Shown piece after piece: positions 32,734 to 45,262 of a DNA stretch of 64,000 nucleotides (position 1 is its first letter; each line of letters begins with the position of its first letter). The notes beneath the pieces are model-generated. The model saw only the letters and a program-made list of their open reading frames with translations. It searched no databases and was not told where the DNA came from. The position numbers and the translations under genes are program-made. Origin of the DNA: Brachypodium distachyon (taxonomy: Eukaryota; Streptophyta; Magnoliopsida; Poales; Poaceae). Location of the stretch: assembly GCF_000005505.3 (NCBI RefSeq), contig NC_016134.3, forward strand, positions 22,767,584 to 22,831,583, written 5' to 3'.

Positions 32734-35232
32734 TAATATAGACGTACGTGTGTCCTGTTTTTGTTCAAAGTGTTGGCTTCAACCTCCTCTTCAGGATGAT
32801 AATCTAATCTCATGTTTGACTTATTAGGTTAGATTCGGCAACAGTGGTGTATAGATGGCAGACCTGGAGCTGCAAAATTGTGACTTTCAGGGTATCATTT
32901 GACCTTCTTTAATTAAACCAAATGAACTAAAATTTCAAAATGACACAACTTTTTTAAAAATTATTTCATTTGTTTGAACTAAAAAGGATCAAAAGATACA
33001 CTAATGGTCACCATGTTGCACCTCTAACTAGGCAGACCCCTTCTTGTAGCCGTTGCCTTAACACCGCGTTTTGTGTTCATCACACATGTACCATAAAAGA
33101 GCTCGTTGTTTCTGTCGATCGATTTGGTCCATTGCAATTGGTTTGTGGTTGATAACGCAGAAGATGGCTGTTGTTGTGAGGCCAATTTAAAGCAAACTGC
33201 CTGATTTTTATTTATTTTGTATCTCCACTACTCCAGTACACCGAGACAGGGAGATTTTTCTTCGAGGAATTAAGACAGCAGGAATGATTATATTAGTTAT
33301 CTATGTTCGACAAGATCAGTATCTGAACAACTGTTTGGTGTGTAAGCAAAGTTGGCCAGGCGCTTTTCGTGTTGAAAATTCCAAGAGAAAAAAAATCCAT
33401 CATGATATTGCCGTCCTATTCTATTGCGGGAGTATTTGGTCGAAGAATCCCATTTTCGTTTAAAAAAATTATGATTTGATGACGAACTAAAAACCAGCCC
33501 AGCGATATATCCACGGGAACATGACACCTGATCCGTACAGAAGAAATCCCCAGATCACGCCCACGAGCACAGGAAATCCAATCCAGTGTAGGCCGGCCTC
33601 AACCATTTCAAAACAGCTGACCAAGCAACACGACATGCATGAATCATCACCAGTGGATACTAATCATATTGTCACTATTACTTTTCTGAATCAGGTACTA
33701 TAGAAACAGCTAAAAATGATTAGGGCAAGATTGTGGATCTCAACTAATCCACTGCCACTAGCTACTGCACGGTACTAACCGCTGATTTTTATACACGCAA
33801 CACGCCAAACTGCAAATGTCCATAGTTAATTGTTGTCATATGTAGCTCGGTGCTAGCTGATGGTGGTTGCCGGAGATCAATCAGAGTATATCTGCCTTTT
33901 TAGCCGCTAATTTGGAAACAAGGGGTCACTTCATTACCAGTTAGCCATTAGGCCAGGTCATTCCGAGATTAGGCATGTCTCAGCTGGCTTGCTTAGCAGA
34001 GTTGAAACCGGCCAAACCAAAGTGCGGCGTTTTGACCACCGTGCGCGCTAGCTGTATTGTTAACTAGTGTATGCGAGATCGTGAGTTAGTAGACCAAATT
34101 TGCGCCTAAAGATCTATATATGCCCACCTTGCTTTTAGTATTTTATTTAGACACATTTTCATGTAATCAAAATGTGACGCTAAGCATGTAATGAAAAGAC
34201 GATATATATGACCATATCCGATGCCACTAATAATCTTTGCGTGTTTGCCTGAAATTAACACGATCGGGTCAACGCATGTGTTTGTGCGGAGTTGGGGACC
34301 AAGACTCAATTGATAGCCTCCCTCTGGAAGAATAAATTACTTTGCTACGGAGTACTAGACAGTAGTGACAAGTTAGATAGCACGCAGCCTTTGTCACGCG
34401 TCCATCGTGGCGTGAGAGCCTTCACTTGCCGTGCCACTTTCACATTGCCCACCTGCTGCTAGCTAGTGAAACTTGATGTGGAAATCTTGTTGTCGCGTAG
34501 AAAGTTTTGTTATTCTTGTGCTGAAGTTGAAAGTATTTTCATGTTTATCTGCAAAAAAGGAAAGTTTTTCGTTTAAAGTTAAAATCTTGGGTTTTTTAAA
34601 TATACAACCTCACATTCGTTCAAGGGTTGTCGGATGTCTAAAATGGACCACGATGGTAGCGAGATTAGTGGGCGTCTTGTCAGATATTTTTTTAGGCAAT
34701 CAAGAGTGACGGGGCCAGGGATGAGTATACCCACTTGAATGCATTACTTAGAGCCATACTTCTACATGCAAGGAAGATAATCACGCCACAAGTTGGCGCT
34801 ATCTTTAATTGATACATTTCAATCTAAAATTCTATAGAGACTCCTAAAAAGATCCAAACAAAGGTCAACCATTGTAATCACAAAACCGCCCGCCAAAGTA
34901 AACCGAAGCTATCATCAATGTGTTATGTGGCATATTAGGTTTGTTGTATAATTCATAGTCCACAGATTCTATGAGGTCATTACTACAGTGCAGCCTCCTC
35001 TCATTTAAAGTGGCGGTCTGTGTTCGAGTAGAACAGTCATCCATCCGGTGCTTTTTGAGTTGCCATGCCCTTTTGATAAAATTCAATGGAGAATTACTTA
35101 TTGTACTTTTAATATACCACTACCAATAACATGTTTGGGGATTGGTTATTTAAATGGTGTTGACAAAAAATACAAAGCTCACGAACGGGTGGGAATTTCT
35201 GCTTTTTGTTGGTATTTTGAAATGCATGAATG
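32734..35232. other. Gene-poor spacer with one short hydrophobic ORF
   Basis: About 2.5 kb with no recognised gene except the 49-codon hydrophobic ORF at 33487-33636 listed separately. AT-rich, with scattered unrelated short ORFs. Confidence 0.5.
33487..33636 (-). other. 49-codon hydrophobic ORF, possible exon or small membrane peptide
   Basis: The ATG at 33634-33636 (alternative ATG at 33604) runs to TAG at 33487. Residues 16-48 are strongly hydrophobic and Trp/Gly rich (HWIGFPVLVGVIWGFLLY), like a membrane segment. It matches no family I recall. It may be the last exon of a lost transporter-like gene: an AG lies just before GCCGGCCTACAC. It may also be chance. Confidence 0.3.
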
Positions 35233-35308
35233 ATACTCCCTTTGAACCATGTTACTTGTCACAAATTTAGTACAATCAGTGACAAGTAATTCCGAGCGAA
35301 GGGAGTAT
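35233..35308. mobile_element. Short Stowaway-like MITE
   Basis: About 76 bp with inverted ends tactccctttg and cgaagggagta and internal complementary runs acttgtcac and gtgacaagt. It would fold into a hairpin. Confidence 0.7.
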
Positions 35309-36819
35309 TATTTTTAACAGATCCATAGTTGTTCATCTTTTGCAGGTTATCTTGAGGGTCACAGCGCCGATCCATTTATGATTCTTTCTTTTACCGACAG
35401 AGAAGCGGGAACATACGGCTTCTAGATGCACATGGCTGGAGATGGACCATAATATTTTCAACCAGGTTGGTTGACAGAGTGTTGTTAGACTTCGCCATTT
35501 TAGTCACGCTTATGCGAGATTTTAGATTCGTGTGACTCTTGAACTGGAATGATGCTTTTTTTGAAAGGAGGATTACTCCCGGCCTCTGCAATGACTGATG
35601 CACACAGCCAGACATATCTGGAATGATTGCTATTTCATTTTGCAATGAAATGGATGTGCACATTACATCGATGCAGAGATTACATTGATCCAGAGGCCGG
35701 TGCGTTAAAAAAGAAAAGAAAAATCCATCAAATACTTGACGAGTCAAGAGCAAAAGAGTAACCTAGTATCACCACCTGATGTATCATAAAAGAAAAGAAC
35801 CACGTATTTTCATTCTTCACTAAAAAAAAGCGTTCAACCTTATCCACATAGATGAATAGATCTTATGGTATTAATGTGCATGCATTCAATCCGTGTCAAG
35901 GTATTTGTATAGAAAACCCTATTCGGTTAGAAAGCCTCAGAATCATCAGCTGGCGTCTGCACTGCACATGTTCACACAGCTACCCAAATGCCCATCACTT
36001 TTCTGTTGTGGAGACCGCCAAAATCAGTGTACAGTTCTTCCATCATTCGTCCTACTAGCACACAATACAGTAAGTACATCATCAGACATGTGAACTCCGT
36101 AGACCAACCCATCCAACTCGACAACAATTCATGCCGTCACAACAAGTACCGGCCTTTTACTCTGCGCCTAAGATTCTATACTGATATTCACAGCATAGTA
36201 CACTGAGGATATGAGGAAAATAATAATTATCCAACCCGGACTTCTTTTGAGAAAATATATATATGCTGCCTGCACTTGTAAGAGATTCGATCATGATGGA
36301 AGACTGCATTTAAAAAAAAAAACTTGCAAGACTATACATAGGCAGTGACGCCGTTAGAATATGCGGGTTATGATGATAGGCTTGCAGTTTGCACGCACGT
36401 GGGCCATGATAGAACAAATTATACAAAGCTGGTAGAGATTGATGGGCCATTAAAGTCTGCAAGCAGTTTCATTGGTAACCAAGTTTCATCAAGTGGTGCA
36501 ATATATTAGTAGTAGAGTACTAACATAGTGTACGTCTTCAACTCCTTTTTGTGATTTCAATGTGTGCTTTGCGCTGTAAACAAGCACACTTCACGCCACA
36601 TATACCTACCCTATACAGTTTGCCTGAACAAAAGATTGTTGGGATATACTACCCATAAAGTATCTCATGCATGGCCTGCTTAGCCAAACTTTAACTTTCT
36701 CGTGGGAAGCCAAGCTTTTTAATTCGCACAATACTTAGATCATTATACGTTCAAAGACGATACAAGTGGGTGGTTTACAAGTCCACATTGACATAGTGCT
36801 AACTTGGAACAGATATATC
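35309..36819. other. Gene-free spacer
   Basis: About 1.5 kb. ORFs are short, unrelated and without coding features. No repeat was recognised. Confidence 0.5.
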
Positions 36820-37060
36820 ATTCCGCTTTACAGTTACTAAATGGAACTATGCGCAAATCGACGATGCATACATGTAGAGTGAGGGTTATAGTCTGAAACT
36901 TACATTTCAGCTTTAACTTAAATTGCCAAAGTATATTCCGCTTTACAGCTTACTAAATGGAACTATACGCAAATCGATGACGCATACTAAATGGAGTACA
37001 TGTAGAGTGAGGATTATTGTCTGAAACTTGCCTTTAAGCTTTAACTTAAATTACCAAAGT
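36820..37060. repeat. Tandem duplication upstream of the permease gene
   Basis: Copy 1 is 36820-36934 and copy 2 is 36935-37060. Both begin attccgctttacag and contain ggaactat(g/a)cgcaaatcga, tacatgtagagtgagg and gctttaacttaaatt. Copy 2 carries an extra insertion of about 12 bp. It lies about 310-550 bp upstream of the permease ATG. Confidence 0.9.
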
Positions 37061-37257
37061 AGTATACAAACCGCCGTGTTCCTCAAAATGTGCAGCGTGT
37101 GATATGCGTCACAAATTAACAAGTGGTGCTATCAGTTAACTACCTTTTGACAAAGATGAATAGATAACTGAAAAGTGGCCCCACTAAATTCTTTCGTGGA
37201 CACAGTTCCCGGGAAAGGGCATTCTCTGTGGACCTAACTCCCATTCATCTTTTCGCC

Positions 37258-37263
37258 TATAAG
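37258..37263 (+). promoter_or_regulatory. Candidate TATA box of the permease gene
   Basis: TATAAG in the context cgcctataagac, about 109 bp upstream of the ATG at 37367, leaving room for a 5' untranslated region of roughly 75-80 bases. Confidence 0.6.
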
Positions 37264-37366
37264 ACATGCCAGGAGACCTCTAACCCGAAGACCACCGGTC
37301 TCACTCTCTCAAGTTCTCAACCAAGAGTAACAAGGAAGCAAATAAACGGAGGACTCAATTAAAACG

Positions 37367-38992
37367 ATGAAGAGAGCATCACCATGGCACAGGCTCTCGG
37401 AGGCCGAGGCCGCCGTGAATCGCTCCGTGGCGGCGAGCCGCGTGGGGAAGTACTTCAAGCTGGAGGCGCGCAAGAGCTCCTTCACCAAGGAGCTGCGCGC
37501 CGGCGCGGCCACCTTCCTCACCATGGCCTACATCATCTCCGTCAACGCCGCCATCCTCACCGACTCTGGCGGCCCCTGCACGGCCCGCGACTGCACCCCG
37601 GTGGCGCCCGGAGGCGCCATGCCAGGGCCGGAGTGCACGTTGGGGGGAACTGCGACTAATCCTCCTAACCCGGGCTACCAGCAGTGCCTGGCGCGCACCA
37701 AGAGCGACCTGATCGTGGCCACGGCCGTGGCCGCCATGGCGGGCTCCTTCGCCATGGGCGCTCTCGCCAACCTGCCGCTCGCCCTGGCCCCTGGCATGGG
37801 CGCCAACGCCTACTTCGCGTACAACATGGTCGGCTTCCACGGCTCCGGCTCCATCCCTTACCGCACGGCGCTAGCCGGCGTCATGTTAGAAGGCATCGTC
37901 TTCTTCTTCCTCTCCGCCGTGGGGATCCGGTCGAGGCTGGCAAGGATGATCCCACGGAACATTCGTCTCGCTTCAGCGGTGGGGATCGGGCTGTTCCTCG
38001 CCTTCACGGGCCTCCAGGCGAACCAGGGCGTGGGCCTCGTGGGCTCCAGCCCGTCGACGCTGGTCACGCTCACGGCCTGCTCCCAGACCGACCCGGCCAC
38101 GGGCGCCTGCCTTCCTGGAACCACCTTGCACAGCCCGACCTTCTGGCTCGGCGTCGCCGGCTTCTTGGTTACTGCCACCTGCCTTGCCAGGAATGTCAAG
38201 GGCGGCATGATCTACGGCATCGTGGCTGTCACGGCCGTGTCATGGGTCAGAGGCACCAGCGTCACCGTGTTCCCGGACACGCCGGCCGGGGACGCGGGCT
38301 TCTCCTACTTCAAGAAAGTGGTAGACTTCCACATGATCGGGACCACGGCCGGGCAGCTGAGCTTCGGCGGGTTCCGCCATGGCAGCGTCTGGCTCGCCAT
38401 GCTGACGCTGCTCTACGTGGACGTGCTCGACACCACGGGTACAATGTACTCCATGGCGGAATACGGCGGCTTCACGGACGGCGAAGGCGGGTTCGAGGGC
38501 GAGTACAGGGCTTTCCTCGTGGACGCCGGCTCGACCGTCCTGAGCGCCGCGCTCGGGAGCACCACGGTGACGACATACATCGAGTCGACGGCGGGGATCA
38601 GGGAAGGGGGCCGGACCGGGGTGACCGCGATCACCGTGTCGGCATGCTTCCTGGCGTCGCTCTTCTTCTCGCCGCTGCTCACGAGCGTGCCGCCGTGGGC
38701 CGTGGGGCCCTCGCTGGTGCTCGTCGGCGCCATGATGATGCGCGTGGCCAAGGACATCGAGTGGGGCGACATGAAGGAGGCCATCCCGGCGTTCGTCACC
38801 ATGGCGCTCATGCCGCTCACCTTCTCCATCGCCAACGGCATCATCGCGGGTCTCGCCGTCTACGTCGCGCTGAACTGGTATGACTGGGCGAGGCACGCGT
38901 TTGGGAAGGTCGGCAAGGTGCTCGACGAGCGCCGGATCAAGGTCGCCGCTGCCTCCACGGCCGAGATTGGCCCGGCGCAGGACGTCGTCTGA
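37367..38992 (+). CDS. AZG2: Adenine/guanine permease, AZG2-like
   Basis: A 541-residue intronless membrane transporter of the AzgA-type purine permease group within the nucleobase permease superfamily. Plant AZG proteins take up adenine, guanine and related purines, and cytokinin transport is reported for Arabidopsis members. The N-terminal tail (1-40) holds the family start [16 protein letters not shown]; membrane segments begin with [17 protein letters not shown] (48-64). Family signatures include [18 protein letters not shown] (135-152), [10 protein letters not shown] (350-359) and [20 protein letters not shown] (397-416). A Cys-containing loop (71-107) lies after the first membrane segment. 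The length is close to Arabidopsis AZG2 (about 530) and below AZG1 (about 579), and the KLEARKS start also favours AZG2. The ATG at 37367 is the first in frame and has a TATA box upstream. No lesions were seen; antisense ORFs over it are GC-rich shadows. Confidence 0.9.
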   Translation: MKRASPWHRLSEAEAAVNRSVAASRVGKYFKLEARKSSFTKELRAGAATFLTMAYIISVNAAILTDSGGPCTARDCTPVAPGGAMPGPECTLGGTATNPPNPGYQQCLARTKSDLIVATAVAAMAGSFAMGALANLPLALAPGMGANAYFAYNMVGFHGSGSIPYRTALAGVMLEGIVFFFLSAVGIRSRLARMIPRNIRLASAVGIGLFLAFTGLQANQGVGLVGSSPSTLVTLTACSQTDPATGACLPGTTLHSPTFWLGVAGFLVTATCLARNVKGGMIYGIVAVTAVSWVRGTSVTVFPDTPAGDAGFSYFKKVVDFHMIGTTAGQLSFGGFRHGSVWLAMLTLLYVDVLDTTGTMYSMAEYGGFTDGEGGFEGEYRAFLVDAGSTVLSAALGSTTVTTYIESTAGIREGGRTGVTAITVSACFLASLFFSPLLTSVPPWAVGPSLVLVGAMMMRVAKDIEWGDMKEAIPAFVTMALMPLTFSIANGIIAGLAVYVALNWYDWARHAFGKVGKVLDERRIKVAAASTAEIGPAQDVV

Positions 38993-41543
38993 TATATCGA
39001 TCTTGTTGTGATATATGGCCATTTCGGTTCTACTTGTGTTTCCAGTTCTTGGTTAGGCCAACTTAGGATGGAGCTTATGGGACACAGAGAACTGTGACAT
39101 GGCATGTAGGACTAGTAGGCACTGTTGGGTAACTCTTTGCTTAGGAAAGGCAGTGGGAACTCTTGATGAGATTCTTGATGTGCAATGAGATGCTTGTACG
39201 TACTTTGACCATCATGGTCATGGCAAAATTGTTCCCACTGATTCCGCTAGCACGTTTCTTTTCTGACGAATTTGGATAATGGGAAAACTCTAGTTCTCGC
39301 TACTGGAGTATGTGTTGCATCGGGTCAAGCTATCATTGCCATCAAGTATGATGGCCTCCAAAAGAACTTTTCGGTGAGTACTGTGACGAGCGAGTGAATC
39401 TGGACCGTACGTCCGTACCACCGCGGTAGCCTGGCCTAAACACATGTACTCCAAGACTTGCTGTCGACCTCGCTAACTCTTGAACCTTAGACATGCGTCC
39501 TACCTAGCTGGGCATGTTGTACACTGTACCATGTCAGCGCTTCCATACTGTTTCTCTTTGGAAAAAGGTGTGGGATGTAGATACGAGAATATATCATGCC
39601 AAGGATGAAGAATTTTTTGCGTGTGGATCGGGGGATGTTTGTACGCTGACCACCGATGCGGTGCTACTTTCCTCCCATTGATTCTCAGCACGTTTCATTC
39701 GGCAAAACCATCTGCATCTGGCCATGGTTTGGAAGTAGATTGCGGGCAAACAAGCGTAAGTTTGAAATTGAGGTGTATTGTGATAATCTATTTTTTAATT
39801 ATTTTTGTTTGGTTAACCAAGTTTTGGCTGCTTTCACGTGTATTTTCTCATCACATATTATAAAACAAGTTTAGCATAGCACGGTTCAGTAACTCTAAGC
39901 TGAGCCTAAGTGGGGGTGTGGGGGGGGGGGGGGGGGGCTAAAACTGAGATGACGTCGTCTAAGAAGATGGCAGATAAAATTATTAGTCAAGACTATCTGT
40001 AATTTTATATATGTTATTACATGGACGAAACGAAATGAGGATTATGTAACCAAAATCGTCAAAATTTTAAACCTCGAAGATATCACCTAATATTCATCGT
40101 AAGGTCTAATAATCAAAAATGTGTGTTGCTATGCAATGTGAATGAAAATTTCATACTTCTTCTGATTCTAAATTCATGTCATGGTTTTGAACTAAAACGG
40201 CGACAAGAATTTAGTACCGGAGGGGGTCTCTATTAATTCAGAGTCAGCTCTTCGACCATGAAAATAAACTGTCTCAATATTTTTTTTCAGAGCTGAATTT
40301 GGATGCAAAAGTTTCTTCCCAATGTAGACTACCATGCAATAGTGAGGAAAGTGGTCTCCCATTTTGGTTCGAAGACTTGTCGTGACAAGTTTCATAGAAG
40401 AAAAGGCTTGTCCCATTGTTCCAATTGAAACCCAAAGACTTATCACTAGTTGTATAACAACCTCGCAACCATTGGATAGTCAAAGGATTGCAAGTCTTAA
40501 CTATTCCTTTTGTCAACTTACCAAGTGCTTTGTAGATTTTGATCTCTGGATTGTTCATTCTATCAAGTTGAAAATGTGTGGTATGATAGAATTTTTCTAC
40601 TAGCCTGCATATCTTTGACTTCTCAAAGGTGTCGTCTCTAGCATCTCGGTTACTTGAGAACTAAATCGATCATTCAACTCTATCTCTTGTTGGTCTATTG
40701 CAACATTAAACACATTTACTTTGTAAGGATGGAGTATTTTGGTGTTGTGATGCTCATTTCGAGATTTTGTTACATTGACATACCTAAAATTGCAATATGT
40801 ACTTAAATACCAATAAGCCTTTAATGGAATACATCTCTAAATTATAATAATTTAAATAAACATAGGGCGATTGAAAATACACTTACTTGTGATACATATT
40901 TTGGATGTCAATTCATTTTTTATACAAGAGTATGTCACCTCTTGTATAAGACTTTCTCATCCACCTTTATGTTAGGGTATCTCCAACAATCCAACTCACT
41001 ATTACGAAGCGCATGCACTTCAGCATATAGGTGGTGTGGAAGGAAAAAAGGTAAGAAAAGAGCATGTATAGTTAATTGGGGACGAAACAATTTACACGTC
41101 TACCAAGACGTAATTTGACTCCAAAACTGAGTTTAATTATGGCTAGTTAAGATCAAGTATGCATTCATGTGATCATTTCATTGCGTCCAGTTTTAGCTCC
41201 GAATAAATTCTATGTGCGAACCTTCAGGTAAAATCTTAACATCCCTACGTCCTTACATTCTATTTAGGATTAGGAATAGGTGTAAGCAGACCTGCTTTTG
41301 ACATATCTATCCTATTTTTATTTGGGTACCATATGCACCTCTTTGGGCTTCTATTATTTGATCTTGAGAATATTTGCACAAACTCCCATCTTAGTAAGAT
41401 AAATCCTTGTCAAACCGAAAGTCAAGATCCATAGTGTTACTCCGACCATTGACCCCACCAAACGGGCAATCCCGATCTCTCTTCGTATGCCGATCGGATC
41501 TCATTACTTCCCCCAATCCTAATTTCTTCCATCCCAACGACGT
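38993..41543. other. Spacer downstream of the permease gene
   Basis: About 2.5 kb. The first part is the permease 3' untranslated region. A pure run of 18 G lies at 39920-39937. No other gene or family repeat was recognised. Confidence 0.5.
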
Positions 41544-42263
41544 ATGTATTTAGCTAGGATCTCATTATGTTGTAGAGAAGACTCTGAATATAGTTCTAAT
41601 TTTATTTTTTTAAGGAGATTCTATCAGGATACTTTCCACATTGTTTTTGTATTTGCTTTTCTCAATATACAAAGTCTCACCTCGTCCACCGGCAATGGCG
41701 CTATTGTGGTGATGGTGACACTGTGTGGGTCAAGAATAAGGTTTTCCGACTCCTCGTCCACCTCATCGACGGTGATTCTGCCCGTGGCATTGAGGATTCC
41801 GGGACGATTGGTCGCTGCTCTTCTGGAATGGTGGATCCGGTTTGTGTGTGTGCTTTACAGGTCATCTACATGTATCGGTTTATTGGTTTCTTTTCTGATA
41901 GGCGAGGCTCGGCCATCTTCGGCCTTATCATGGAGTTAGTACAGGTAGGCCTTCTCGGATCCTTCTGGCCGAATCTGAGATGGTCATCCAAACCTCTTCA
42001 TCGTTTTTTCTTCGGGATGATGTTCTGTTTCTCATATCACTTTCGTCGGCGTGTTCTGGCTCCAACCGACGACTTCTCAACTGCTACGTCAATAACGTTT
42101 TTCTGGTTCCGGCGTGGTTCAGAGGTCCAAAAGCATCATCGAGCTTCGCTTATGGCGTGCCACTGGCGAATAGTGTAGCAGCAAGACAACGACGTTTACT
42201 TGAAAAACTTCCGTGTAATTTTCTTTTATTTCAAAAATGTTTCGTAAGGGTTGGTTTGATTTA
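41544..42263 (+). other. Unrecognised ORF-bearing segment
   Basis: Overlapping plus-strand ORFs (41544-41939, 41723-42178, 41980-42264) with moderate GC. The translations match no family I know, and no splice or repeat structure is visible. It could be a decayed transposon. Confidence 0.3.
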
Positions 42264-43552
42264 GAACCTGTTTGGATGGCGGCTTCAGAGACCCCACGCC
42301 TTGCCTGGAACGTTCTTGAGAGGAATCACAAAACTGTTTGGCCGGTACCTGCAAAAAAATATGTTGGCCTGGCCACGTGCGGAGTGTAAAATTAGCCTGC
42401 CAGGCGAGGGCCAGGCCTCCAATTTCCCACGCCTGGGCACGCTGCTGCTGCCTGGGCCTAATCACAAGCCAACCACTCACATCATATATTTTTTTAAATA
42501 AAAACAAGCACTCAATCCCGATCCCCTTCCTTCCTCTCCCTTCTCCAGCGCCAGCCTGCTCTTCTTTTCTCTTCCTGTAATCCGGTCCTCGTCCTGCTAC
42601 TCGCTCTCTTCTGCGCCGGCGCACCAAAATCGTCTCGCAGCTACCCAGCCAAACCACTATTCAAGCCCGATTGGATCGGTCTAGCCTTTCCTCTCTGCCC
42701 GACGCGTCCCATCGTGCACACACCCTTTCTTCTCTTCTTTCCCTCCCCGCATTGAAGCCCTCTGCTCTGTGCAGCGCCCCTGACGATCCATGCAGCCGCA
42801 TCGCGTCCGCCATTGTTGCTGCCCCATGCCATCTCCTCTCTCTCCTTCTCTCGACTGCTGCGCCTGCGCCATGCCTCTGCAGCGCCGCGCCAGGCTCCTC
42901 TCCCTTCTCCGTCGCCCCACGCCAAGATCCACCACTGTGCTGTGCACTCGAATATATACGAGTCCCATCGCGGGCCCCGTCCTCCTCCACTTTTTTCTTT
43001 CCCACACGCCAAGCTATCTCCTGCCCCTCGATCCCGCCGATCTGTGTCTGCCCCGGCCGGTCTGCATCGCCATGAAGAAGCCTCTGCGCCGGCCATGCCC
43101 CCGATCCAAGTCGTCGCCTACGCACTGCGCCCGCGCCAGGCCTACTCCCGTCCCCACTCCCTAAATTTCTTTGCTTCGCCATGAAATCGCCAAGTGACGA
43201 TCCGCATGCCGTCGCCCCGCCATCGCTCCGAGCTACCGTGCCGATCATCCGGATCGAGTCCGAAACCCCTGATCATTTTCCCCGTACCCTTGCAACCATG
43301 GTGGGCCGCCTCTGGCTCGGCCCAGCCCAGCTAGCACCACTTCCCTTTTCTTTTTGCCATGGCCCGGACCAAAACCCAAGCCAGGCCGAACCCTTTCGGC
43401 CCGAGACTCGTGCTAGTCGTTTTTTGTCTATTTAAGGCCCCACTCCTGTTAATACTTTTTCGTTTTCCTCGTTCGACCAGAGCAGCCGCCGGAAGAAAAT
43501 TTTCTTCCCCGTTCCCTCGTCCTGACAGTGGACCCCACCGGTCAGTAGATTA
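42264..43552. other. GC-rich segment with many overlapping ORFs, no gene recognised
   Basis: Pyrimidine-rich and GC-rich on the plus strand, so all frames stay open by composition. The left part begins with the transposon-like acctgtttggatgg, with agccaaaccactat near 42648, which could be degenerate hAT-type ends. No coding motif was identified. Confidence 0.4.
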
Positions 43553-44156
43553 AATCCACAAATCCCAATTTTGTTACGAACTTGTTAACCAATATACAAT
43601 CACAGGAAAATCCTAGAAATATCAAACCAGTTGCTTTGGATCACATTTTAAATCTAGTATTTTGTAGATTTGTTTTAGAATATTCATGTGCTAGTATTTA
43701 AATACTATTTGCAGCCTATATTAGATATGTTTACTCTTGTAGTAAATCATACGAGTGTTAGAAAAGTGTCAAACTTATTTTGTTGACTTCATATTGTTCA
43801 GTAGCATATTCTAGATTAATGATATGTAATTAGTTTTCAGTAACATTTTTTACAAACTATTTAATCAGTTAATAGCTCAGAAACGTCATAATAAATATTT
43901 TGAGAATACTAAAAAACATATGCAAAACACACGTTTTCAAGAATCTGCATGTGTATGACTGTTAGTTCATTACTGTTTGGATGAATCATTGTTGTATTAA
44001 CTTAATTTAGTATGATACTATGAAAATGCAAGATTGGGTCCTAAAAGTATAGTAATTGAGTCATTCAAGGTTCTATTTGTGCTATATCAGCTCTCACATT
44101 TGGGTCATAAAAGTATAGTAAGTGAGTCATTTATATTTCTAAGACTTTTCGTGCAT
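43553..44156. other. AT-rich spacer
   Basis: About 600 bp, very AT-rich, without a gene. A short imperfect repeat (taaaagtatagtaa(t/g)tgagtcat) occurs twice at 44040-44130. Confidence 0.5.
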
Positions 44157-44815
44157 TTAACTCTTTTTTAATCTAGCACCATAATCTAATAAAAGAGGAA
44201 CATGATTAGAGAAAATTCCGTCTAAAGCAGAAACTGTTAAAGGATAAAGATCTTCCCAATCATTACACATAAGAATCATTTCTAAATTTTCAAAAGTAGA
44301 GGGTCTATTTAAGGCAGTTGTCTTAATCATGTATGTGCAATTATAACAATGAACAGGAAACTCCATCTGATATACTTTCTTTTTTTTATTTTTTCTACCT
44401 CTTTTTTAATAATATTAAGGTTTCCTCCTAGTAATAGGATAATCACTATTTTGGCGGACCTGAGATAATTATGTCAAACAATTCTCCTTATGTTCTGCCT
44501 GGGCGGCTCCATAAGCAACCGATTCCATCTAACATCATTATTGTCAACGTACATGACCTCATTCTGTTGATCAATAACATAAAAAACGGAATCTCTGATT
44601 GCCACTAAGATTCCCCCAAATCTTCCTGCAGAAGGGGACCATTTCCAAGAGAAAAGTCCCCTTCCACCCAATTTCATCAAATCAACAGTGAGAACTCATT
44701 TTTCATAGTTTCTTGGAGCCCTAAGAAATTTAAATGATGTTCTTAAGTTCTCTCATATGCCTTTGCTTCTCTTCTTTCCCCATCCCCTAATATTCAAGAA
44801 GATCCTTTTCATTTC
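44157..44815 (-). pseudogene. LINE endonuclease-domain remnant
   Basis: Read right to left: a start-like FLNIRG segment near 44790, then LFSWKWSPSAGRFGGILVAI (about 44590-44660), which matches the APE-type endonuclease of L1-type plant LINEs. Near 44160-44260 is WEDLYPLTVSALDGIFSNHV followed by PLLLDYG, the end of the endonuclease domain. Stops and frameshifts separate the pieces, and the reverse transcriptase is absent here. Confidence 0.65.
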
Positions 44816-45262
44816 CTAGTTGATCTTTAGCCTCTTAGATTTGTAACTACTAATTCTATTCATTCAGGGAACCAATTTAAATAAGAAAGAAGACAAGACG
44901 ACGACGAAGGGCTCACCATGTGCCCATAGTTCCGTGCAACTTTCAATCAGGCGCTCGCGGTTTTGGAGATTTTTTAGGCGAGTGGCAGGTAATGCGGCGC
45001 CTAAACGATGAGCGGCTACGGTTGCATTTCCATATGGCTGCGTCACGACTGGAATAATGCTGCCGGCTACACAACAGCGCAAGAACATAAAAAAAAAATC
45101 GTGCGCAGTGCGCTCTGCCGGCAAGAGCTTTCTGGGCAACATCCCAAAGATGTTCTTTTCCTGCCGAGCTTTTATTTTTGAGAACATTTTCCTGCCGAGC
45201 TAGGCTGCCCTTTCAGCCTTTCTATTGTTGGGCTTTAGAGAACTAGAGGCCCGTGATCAAGG
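44816..45262. other. Spacer between LINE remnants
   Basis: About 450 bp with no recognised gene. The ORF at 44864-45187 (minus) is not recognisable. Confidence 0.45.

Noticed and set aside
37379..39022. Long ORFs on the minus strand and in another plus frame across the permease gene.
   Set aside because: They are composition shadows of a GC-rich exon; only the 541-residue frame has family motifs and membrane segments.
42641..43248. ORFs of 108-195 codons on both strands.
   Set aside because: Low-complexity Ser/Pro/Arg sequence in a GC-rich, pyrimidine-skewed segment; no start context, splice sites or motifs.
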